Assembly (NCBI RefSeq): GCF_015706575.1
Contig: NW_024037076.1
Span: 3,444,777-3,508,776, forward strand
Source: Patiria miniata
Taxonomy: Eukaryota > Echinodermata > Asteroidea > Valvatida > Asterinidae
Direction: 5' to 3'
DNA: 64,000 nucleotides
Of this stretch, positions 55,910 to 64,000 are shown in pieces (the stretch's first letter is position 1; every line of letters starts with the position of its first letter). The translations under genes were made by a program, and so were the position numbers. Below the pieces are notes generated by a model that searched no databases, had not been told where the DNA came from, and saw only the letters and a list, made by a program, of their open reading frames with translations.

Positions 55910-58432
55910 ATGTCAAAACAATCAGGAATTTTTCATAACATGATACCGTCAAAACGAGATATAGGAAGTAAAGAACACCACGGACTGAAGCCCGCTGACA
56001 GCCTACTCTATGGCAATATACGCACAGAAACAACTCGGGCAAAATATTCTTGCTTATGTCCAATTTTCTCCACAAGTATTGGGTCTACGGATTTCAAACT
56101 TGTTGGACGTTGTAGCCTGACTAACTAGCTTTCCATTCATGTCAAAAAAATTAGGATTTTTTCATAACAAGATACCGTCAAAACGAGATATAGGAAGTAA
56201 ACAACACCACGGACTGAAGCACGCTGACAGCCTACTCTATGGCAATATACGCACAGAAACAAACTCGGGCAAAATATTCTTGCTTATGTCCCATTTTCTC
56301 CACAAGTATTGGGTCTACGGATTCAAACTTGTTGGACGTTGTAGCCTGACTAACTAGCTTTCCATTCATGTCAAAACAATTATGAATTTTTTCATAACAA
56401 GATATCGTCAAAACGAGATAAGGGAAGTAAACAACACCACGGACTGAAGCCCGCTGACAGCCTACTCTCTGGCAATATACGCACAGAAATAAACTGGGGC
56501 AAAATATTCTTGTTTATGTCCAATTTTCTCCACAAGTATTGGGTCTACGGATTCAAACTTGTTGGACGTTGTAGCCTGACTATCTAGCTTTCCATACATG
56601 TCAAAACAATCAGGAATTTTTCATAACATGATACCGTCAAAACGAGATATAGGAAGTAACAACACCACGGACTGAAGCCGCTGACAGCCTACTCTATGGC
56701 AATATACGCAAAGAAACAAACTCGGGGCAAAATATTCTTGCTTATGTCCCATTTTCTCCACAAGTATTGGGTCTACGGGATTCAAACTTGATGGACGTTG
56801 TAGCCTGACTAACTAGCTTTCCATACATGTCAAAACAATCAGGAATTTTTCATAACATGATACCGTCAAAATGAGATATAGGAAGTAAACAACACCACGG
56901 ACTGAAGCCCGCTGACAGCCCACTCTATGGCAATATACGCACAGAAACAAACTCGGGCAAAATGTTCTAGCTTATGTCCAATTTTCTCCACAAGTATTGG
57001 GTCTACGGATTTCAAACTTGTTGGACGTTGTAGCCTGACTAACTAGCTTTCATTCATGTCAAAAAAATTAGGATTTTTTCATAACAAGATACCGTCAAAA
57101 CGAGATATAGGAAGTAAACAACACCACGGACTGAAGCACGCTGACAGCCTACTCTATGGCAATATACGCACAGAAACAAACTCGGGCAAAATATTCTTGC
57201 TTATGTCCATTTTCTCCACAAGTATTGGGTCTACGGATTCAAACTTGTTGGACGTTGTAGCCTGACTAACTAGCTTTCCATTCATGTCAAAACAATTATG
57301 AATTTTTCATAACAAGATATCGTCAAAACGAGATAAGGGAAGTAAACAACACCACGGACTGAAGCCCGCTGACAGCCTACTCTCTGGCAATATACGCACA
57401 GAAATAAACTGGGGCAAAATATTCTTGTTTATGTCCAATTTTCTCCACAAGTATTGGTCTACGGGATTCAAACTTGGTGGACGTTGTAGCCTGACTAACT
57501 AGCTTTTCATACATGTCAAAACGATCAGGAATTTTTCATAACATGATACCGTCAAAACGAGATATAGGAAGTAAACAACACCACGGACTGAAGCCCGCTG
57601 ACAGCCTACTCTATGGCAATATACGCACAGAAACAAACTCGGGCAAAATATTGTTGCTTATGTCCAATTTTCTCCACAAGTATTCGGTCTACGGATTTCA
57701 AACTTGTTGGACGTTGTAGCCTGACTAACTAGCTTTCCATTCATGTCAAAACAATCAGGAATTTTTTATAACATGATACCGTCAAAACGAGATATAGGAA
57801 GTAAACAACACCACGGACTGAAGCACGCTGACAGCCTACTCTATGGCAATATACGCACAGCAACAAACTCGGGCAAAATATTCTTGCTTATGTCCCATTT
57901 TCTCCACAAGTATTTGGTCTACGGGATTCAAACTTGTTGGACGTTGTAGCCTGACTAACTAGCTTTCCATTCATGTCAAAAAATTCAGGAATTTTTCATA
58001 CCAAGATACCGTCAAAACGAGATATAGGAAGTAAACAACACCACGGACTGAAGCCCGCTGACAGCCTACTCTATGGCAATATACACACAGAAACAAACTC
58101 GGGCAAAATATTCTTGCTTATGTCCCATTTTCTCCACAAGTATTGGGTCTACGGGATTCAAAATTGTTGGACGTTGTAGCCTGACTAACTAGCTTTCCAT
58201 TCATGTCAAAACAATCATCAATTTTTTATAACACGATACCGTCAAAACGAGATATAGGAAGTGAGCAACACCACGGACAGAAGCCCGCTGACAGCCTACT
58301 CTATGGCAATATACGCACAGAAACAAACTCGGGCAAAATATTCTTGCTTATGTCCCAATTTCTCCACAAGAATTGGGTCTACGGGATTCAAACTTGTTGG
58401 ACGTTGTAGCCTGACTAACTAGCTTTCCATAC
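55910..58432 (+). repeat. Diverged block with partial four-monomer repeat
   Basis: A recognisable sequence of monomer types occurs twice. The first type has GTCCAATT and CGGATTTC (55910 and 56827). The second has TTAGGATTTTTTC with AACAAGAT and GCACGC (56139 and 57056). The third has AATTATGAA, AGATATCG, GATAAGGG, CTCTCTGG, AAATAAACTGGGG and TGTTTATG (56368 and 57284). Spacings are 916-917 bp, four monomers. A fourth copy of the unit lies between them near 56598 and at 57513. The third monomer type is among the most diverged in the window and shares six private changes between its two copies. Confidence 0.72.
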
Positions 58433-59808
58433 ATGTCAAAACAATCAGGAATTTTTCATAACATGATACCGTCAAAACGAGATATAGGAAGTAAACAACA
58501 CCACGGACTGAAGCCCGCTGACAGCCTACTCTATGGCAATATACGCACAGAAACAACTCGGGCAAAATATTCTTGCTTATGTCCAATTTTCTCCACAAGT
58601 ATTGGGTCTACGGATTTCAAACTTGTTGGACGTTGTAGCCTGACTAACTAGCTTTCCATACATGTCAAAAAATTAGGAAGTTTTTATAACAAGATTCCGT
58701 CAAAACGAGATATAGGAAGTAAACAACACCACGGAGTGAAGCCCGCTGACAGCCTACTCTATGGCAATATAGCACAGAAACAACTCGGGCAAAATATTCT
58801 TGCTTATGTCCAATTTTCTCCACAAGTATTGGGTCTACGGATTTCAAACTTGTTGGACGTTGTAGCCTGACTAACTAGCTTTCTATTCATGTCAAAAAAA
58901 TTACGATTTTTTCATAACAAGATACCGTCAAAACGAGATATAGGAAGTAAACAACACCACGGACTGAAGCACGCTGACAGCCTACTCTATGGCAATATAC
59001 GCACAGAAACAAACTCGGGCAAAATATTCTTGCTTATGTCCCATTTTCTCCACAAGTATTGGGTCTACGGGATTCAAACTTGTTGGACGTTGTAGCCTGA
59101 CTAACTAGCTTTCCATTCATGTCAAAACAATTATGAATTTTTCATAACAAGATACCGTCAAAACGAGATAAGGGAAGTAAACAACACCACGGACTGAAGC
59201 CCGCTGACAGCCTACTCTATGGCAATATACGCACAGAAACAAACTGGGGCAAAATATTCTTGTTTATGTCCAATTTTCTCCACAAGTATTGGGTCTACGG
59301 GATTCAAACTTGGTGGACGTTGTAGCCTGACTAACTAGCTTTCCATTCATGTCAAAACAATCAGGAATTTTTTATAACATGATACCGTCAAAACGAGATA
59401 TAGGAAGTAAACAACACCACGGACAGAAGCCCGCTGACAGCCTACTCTATGGCAATATACGCACAGCAACAAACTCGGGCAAAATATTCTTGCTTATGTC
59501 CCATTTTCTCCACAAGAATTGGGTCTACGGGATTCAAACTTGTTGGACGTTGTAGCCTGACTAACTAGCTTTCCATTCATGTCAAAACAATTATGAATTT
59601 TTCATAACAAGATACCGTCAAAACGAGATAAGTGAAGTAAACAACACCACGGACTGAAGCCCGCTGACAGCCTACTCTATGGCAATATACGCACAGAAAT
59701 AAACTCGGGAAAAATATTCTTGTTTATGTCCAATTTTCTCCACAAGTATTGGGTCTACGGGATTCAAACTTGGTGGACGTTGTAGCCTGACTAACTAGCT
59801 TTCCATTC

Positions 59809-60051
59809 ATGTCAAAAAAATAGGAATTTTTCATAACATGATACCGTCAAAACGAGATATAGGAAGTAAACAACACCACGGACTGAAGCCCGCTGACAGC
59901 CTACTCTATGGCAATATACGCACAGAAATATACGCACAGAAACAAACTCGGGCAAAATATTCTTGCTTATGTCCAATTTTCTCCACAAGTATTGGGTCTA
60001 CGGGATTCAAACTTGTTGGACGTTGTAGCCTGACTAACTAGCTTTCCATAC
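59809..60051 (+). repeat. Monomer with 14-bp internal tandem duplication
   Basis: This copy is 243 bp, 14 more than a 229-bp unit, because ATATACGCACAGAA is repeated in tandem at monomer positions around 108-121. It is the first monomer of the second six-monomer unit. Its counterpart at 61199 has a related but shorter duplication at the same place, which supports descent of the two units from one ancestor. Confidence 0.88.
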
Positions 60052-61198
60052 ATGTCAAAAAAATTAGGAAGTTTTTATAACAAGATTCCGTCAAAACGAG
60101 ATATAGGAAGTAAACAACACCACGGACTGAAGCCCGCTGACAGCCTACTCTATGGCAATATAAGCACAGAAACAAACTCGGGCAAAATATTCTTGCTTAT
60201 GTCCCATTTTCTCCACAAGTATTGGGTATACGGGATTCAAACATGTTGGACGCTGTAGCCTGACTAACTAGCTTTCCATCATGTCAAAAAAATTAGGAAT
60301 TTTTGATAACAAGATACCGTCAAAACGAGATATAGGAAGTAATCAACACCACGGACTGAAGCCCGCTGACAGCCTACTCTATGGCAATATACGCACAGAA
60401 ACAAACTCGGGCAAAATATTCATGCTTATGTCCAATTTTCTCCACAAGAATTGGGTCTACGGGATTCAAACTTGTTGGACGTTGTAGCCTGACTAACTAG
60501 CTTTCCATACATGTCAAAACAATCATGAATTTTTAATAACATGATACCGTCAAAACGAGATATAGGAAGTAAACAACACCACGGACTGAAGCCCGCTGAC
60601 AGCCTACTCTATGGCAATATACGCACAGAAACAAACTCGGGCAAAATATTCTTGCTTATGTCCCATTTTCTCCACAAGAATTGGGTCTACGGATTCAAAC
60701 TTGTTGGACGTTGTAGCCTGACTAACTAGCTTTCCATTCATGTCAAAACGATCAGGAATTTTTCATAACATGATACCGTCAAAACGAGATATAGGAAGTA
60801 AACAACAACACGGACTGAAGCCCGCTGACAGCCTACTCTATGGAGATATACGCACAGAAACAAACTCGGGCAAAATATTCTTGCTTATGTCCCATTTTCT
60901 CCACAAGAATTGGGTCTACGGGATTCAAACTTGTTGGACGTTGTAGCCTGACTAACTAGCTTTCCATTCATGTCAAACAATTAGGAATTTTTCATAACAA
61001 GATACCGTCAAAACGAGATAAGGAAGTAAACAACACCACGGACTGAAGCCCGCTGACAGCCTACTCTATGGCAATATACGCACAGAAATAAACTCGGGAA
61101 AAATATTCTTGCTTATGTCCCAATTTTCTCCACAAGTATTGGGTCTACGGGATTCAAACTTGTTGGACGTTGTAGCCTGACTAACTAGCTTTCCATTC

Positions 61199-61437
61199 AT
61201 GTCAAAAAAATAGGAATTTTTCATAACATGATACCGTCAAAACGAGATATAGGAAGTAAACAACACCACGGACTGAAGCCCGCTGACAGCCTACTCTATG
61301 GCAATATACGCACAGATACGCACAGAAACAAACTCGGGCAAAATATTCTTGCTTATGTCCAATTTTCTCCACAAGTATTGGGTCTACGGGATTCAAACTT
61401 GTTGGACGTTGTAGCCTGACTAACTAGCTTTCCATAC
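61199..61437 (+). repeat. Monomer with 10-bp internal tandem duplication
   Basis: This copy is 239 bp and contains CACAGATACGCACAG where ordinary copies have a single CGCACAG. It equals the 243-bp copy at 59809 with four bases (AAAT) removed. The simplest reading is that both descend from one duplication, followed by a 4-bp deletion here. It occupies the first position of the third six-monomer unit. Confidence 0.86.
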
Positions 61438-62584
61438 ATGTCAAAAAAATTAGGAATTTTTATAACAAGATACCGTCAAAACGAGATATAGGAAGTAAAC
61501 AACACCACGGAGTGAAGCCCGCTGACAGCCTACTCTATGGCAATATACGCACAGAAACAAACTCGGGCAAAATATTCTTGCTTATGTCCCATTTTCTCCA
61601 CAAGTATTGGGTCTACGGGATTCAAACTTGTTGGACGTTGTAGCCTGACTAACTAGCTTTCCATTCATGTCAAAAAATTAGGAATTTTTCATAACAAGAT
61701 ACCGTCAAAACGAGATATAGGAAGTAAACAACACCACGGACTGAAGCCCGCTGACACCCTACTCTATGGCAATATACGCACAGAAACAAACTCGGGCAAA
61801 ATATTCTTGCTTATGTCTCATTTTCTCCACAAGAATTGGGTCTACGGGATTCAAACTTGTTGGACGTTGTAGCCTGACTAACTAGCTTTCCATACATGTC
61901 AAAACAATCATGAATTTTTCATAACATGATACCGTCAAAACGAGATATAGGAAGTAAACAACACCACGGACTGAAGCCCGCTGACAGCCTACTCTATGGC
62001 AATATACGCACAGAAACAAACTCGGGCAAAATATTCTTGCTTATGTCCCATTTTCTCCACAAGAATTGGGTCTACGGGATTCAAACTTGTTGGACGTTGT
62101 AGCCTGACTAACTAGCTTTCCATTCATGTCAAAACGATCAGGAATTTTTCATAACATGATACCGTCAAAACGAGATATAGGAAGTAAACAACAACACGGA
62201 CTGAAGCCCGCTGACAGCCTACTCTATGGAATATACGCACAGAAACAAACTCGGGCAAAATATTCTTGCTTATGTCCAATTTTCTCCACAAGTATTGGGT
62301 CTACGGGATTCAAACTTGTTGGACGTTGTAGCCTGACTAACTAGCTTTCCATTCATGTCAAAAAAATTAGGAATTTTTCATAACAAGATACCGTCAAAAC
62401 GAGATATAGGAAGTAAACAACACCACGGACTGAAGCACGCTGACAGCCTACTCTATGGCAATATACGCACAGAAACAAACTCGGGCAAAATATTCTTGCT
62501 TATGTCCCATTTTCTCCACAAGTATTGGGTCTACGGGATTCAAACTTGTTGGACGTTGTAGCCTGACTAACTAGCTTTCCATTC

Positions 62585-64000
62585 ATGTCAAAAAAATTAG
62601 GAATTTTTCATAACAAGATACCGTCAAAACGAGATATAGGAAGTAAACAACACCACGGACTGAAGCACGCTGACAGCCTACTCTATGGCAATATACGCAC
62701 AGAAACAAACTCGGGCAAAATATTCTTGCTTATTTCCCATTTTCTCCACAAGAATTGGGTCTACGGGATTCAAACTTGTTGGACGTTGTAGCCTGACTAA
62801 CTAGCTTTCCATATATGTCAAAACAATCAGGAATTTTTCATAACATGATACCGTCAAGACGAGATAAGAAAGTAAACAACACCACGGACTGAAGCACGCT
62901 GACAGCCTACTCTATGGCAATATACGCACAGAAACAAACTCGGGCAAAATATTCTTGCTTATGTCTCATTTTCTCCACAAGAATTGGGTCTACGGGATTC
63001 AAACTTGTTGGACGTTGTAGCCTGACTAACTAGCTTTCCATTCATGTCAAAAAAAATAGGAATTTTTCATAACATGATACCGTCAAAACGAGATATAGGA
63101 AGTAAACAACACCACGGACTGAAGCCCGCTGACAGCCTACTCTATATCAATATACGCACAGAAACAAACTCGGGCAAAATATTCTTGCTTATGTCCCATT
63201 TTCTCCACAAGAATTGGGTCTACGGGATTCAAACTTGTTGGACGTTGTAGCCTGACTAACTAGCTTTCCATACATGTCAAAACAATCAGGAATTTTTCAT
63301 AACAAGATACCGTCAAAACGAGATATAGGAAGTAAACAACACCACGGACTGAAGCCCGCTGACAGCCTACTCTATGGAGATATACGCACAGAAACAAACT
63401 CGGGCAAAATATTCTTGCTTATGTCCAATTTTCTCCACAAGTATTGGGTCTACGGGATTCAAACTTGTTGGACGTTGTAGCCTGACTAACTAGCTTTCCA
63501 TACATGTCAAAAAAAATAGGAATTTTTCATAACATGATACCGTCAAAACGAGATATAGGAAGTAAACAACACCACGGACTGAAGCCCGCTGACAGCCTAC
63601 TCTATGGCAATATACGCACAGAAACAAACTCGGGCAAAATATTCTTGCTTATGTCCAATTTTCTCCACAAGTATTGGGTCTACGGGATTCAAACTTGTTG
63701 GACGTTGTAGCCTGACTAACTAGCTTTCCATACATGTCAAAAAAATTAGGAAGTTTTCATAACAAGATTCCGTCAAAACGAGATATAGGAAGTAAACAAC
63801 ACCACGGAGTGAAGCCCGCTGACAGCCTACTCTATGGCAATATACGCACAGAAACAAACTCGGGCAAAATATTCTTGCTTATGTCCAATATTCTCCACAA
63901 GTATTCGGTCTACGGATTTCAAACTTGTTGGACGTTGTAGCCTGACTAACTAGCTTTCCATGCATGTCAAAAAAATTAGGAATTTTTCATAACATGATAC
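62585..64000 (+). repeat. Diverged monomers at the right window edge
   Basis: Six full monomers and one partial. The copy at 62585 matches that at 62355 (TTAGGAA, AACAAGAT, GCACGC). The copy near 62815 has a CATATATG junction, CAAGACGAG and GTCTCATT, the last also found near 61667. Copies at 63044 and 63504 have the AAAAATAGGAA allele that marks the first monomer of the six-monomer unit, and 63734 (GGAAGTTTTC, GATTCCG, GAGTGAAG) matches the second. So the first-second pair recurs here 2296 bp (ten monomers) after 61438, out of step with the 1.39-kb period. Confidence 0.75.

Larger units (their letters stand above)
58433..62584 (+). repeat. Three copies of a six-monomer higher-order repeat (about 1.38-1.39 kb)
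   Basis: Units are 58433-59808, 59809-61198 and 61199-62584. In each unit the second monomer has AATTAGGAA with a TTTATAACAAG region and sometimes GATTCCG and GAGTGAAG (58662, 60052, 61438; spacing 1390 and 1386). The third is a TTA-type with AACAAGAT (58889, 60281, 61667). The fourth carries ATGAATTTTT (59119, 60511, 61896). The fifth has a CATTCATG junction (59349, 60740, 62126). The sixth has AAATAAACTCGGGAAAA in units one and two (59579, 60970). Units two and three are the closest pair: four consecutive monomers keep a 1385-1386 bp offset and share ACGATCAGG and ACAACACGG in the fifth monomer. The sixth monomer of unit three (62355) is a different type, so the third copy may be partly replaced. 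Confidence 0.75.
52030..64000 (+). repeat. Satellite array, same monomer family, right of the assembly gap
   Basis: About 52 further monomers of the same family and orientation follow the gap and run off the window end at about monomer position 37. They are clearly homologous to the left array but belong to more diverged subfamilies. Frequent private alleles include CATTCATG instead of CATACATG at the unit junction, AACAAGAT for AACATGAT, GAAGCACGC for GAAGCCCGC, TTAGGA for TCAGGA, and GTCCAATT for GTCCCATT. Most copies carry T at monomer position 170, as in the far-left block and unlike the core. Pairwise divergence between neighbours is much higher than in the core, and groups of monomers repeat as higher-order units. 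Confidence 0.97.

Noticed and set aside
1..64000. CRISPR array
   Set aside because: The repeating unit is 229-230 bp and abuts the next copy directly; there are no variable spacers between short repeats and no cas genes.
1..64000. Tandem RNA gene array (5S rRNA, tRNA or snRNA repeats)
   Set aside because: No recognisable 5S internal control region, tRNA cloverleaf or snRNA motif occurs in the monomer, and no conserved sub-segment alternates with a more variable spacer as rDNA-type repeats do.
1..64000. Transposon or retroelement
   Set aside because: No terminal inverted repeats, target-site duplications, long terminal repeats or transposase/reverse transcriptase reading frames are visible; all units are short, contiguous and co-oriented.
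1..64000. A local inversion within the array
   Set aside because: Every monomer I followed on either side of the gap reads in the same orientation.

Overview
The window is one eukaryotic-type satellite DNA array. It is a head-to-tail tandem repeat of a 229-230 bp monomer, always in the same orientation, running from the first base to the last apart from a run of exactly 500 N (51530-52029). There are roughly 276 copies, and both window edges cut through a monomer, so the array continues on each side. I see no protein-coding gene, RNA gene, mobile element, CRISPR array or unique sequence. The reference monomer (19871-20100) has 77 A, 54 C, 41 G and 58 T (41.3% GC) and 8 CpG, about 0.83 of expectation. 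A contiguous high-copy array of this size, with graded homogeneity and local higher-order repeats (HORs), fits centromeric, pericentromeric, subtelomeric or other constitutive heterochromatin of a eukaryote. Nothing in the sequence identifies the species, and I do not recognise the monomer as a named satellite.

Layout: (1) 1-9750, a mixed subfamily block in which every monomer has T at monomer position 170, with a clear 918-bp four-monomer duplication at 3777-5612. (2) 9751-42407, a very homogeneous core in which A replaces T at position 170; long runs of consecutive monomers (42, 28 and 38 copies) show no difference I can see. (3) 42408-45388, a transition where single-base indels and new alleles appear. 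(4) 45389-47221, a strict two-monomer alternation of a C/T marker. (5) 47222-51529, an increasingly indel-rich stretch leading to the gap. (6) 51530-52029, the N gap, whose length is out of register with the repeat and which joins two different subfamilies. (7) 52030-58432, a diverged, T-rich-at-170 subfamily with new alleles and partial four-monomer repeats. (8) 58433-62584, the most structured part: three successive copies of a six-monomer HOR of about 1.38-1.39 kb. (9) 62585-64000, further diverged monomers in which pieces of the same HOR recur.

Each intact monomer carries a 68-codon ATG-to-TAG reading frame. I interpret it as a by-product of repeating an accidentally open sequence. The main recurrent differences between copies mostly change amino acids, indels destroy the frame freely, and the 230-bp period is not a multiple of three. 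The interest of the window is therefore in repeat evolution and assembly structure (amplification core, HOR emergence, an unresolved gap) and not in a gene system.
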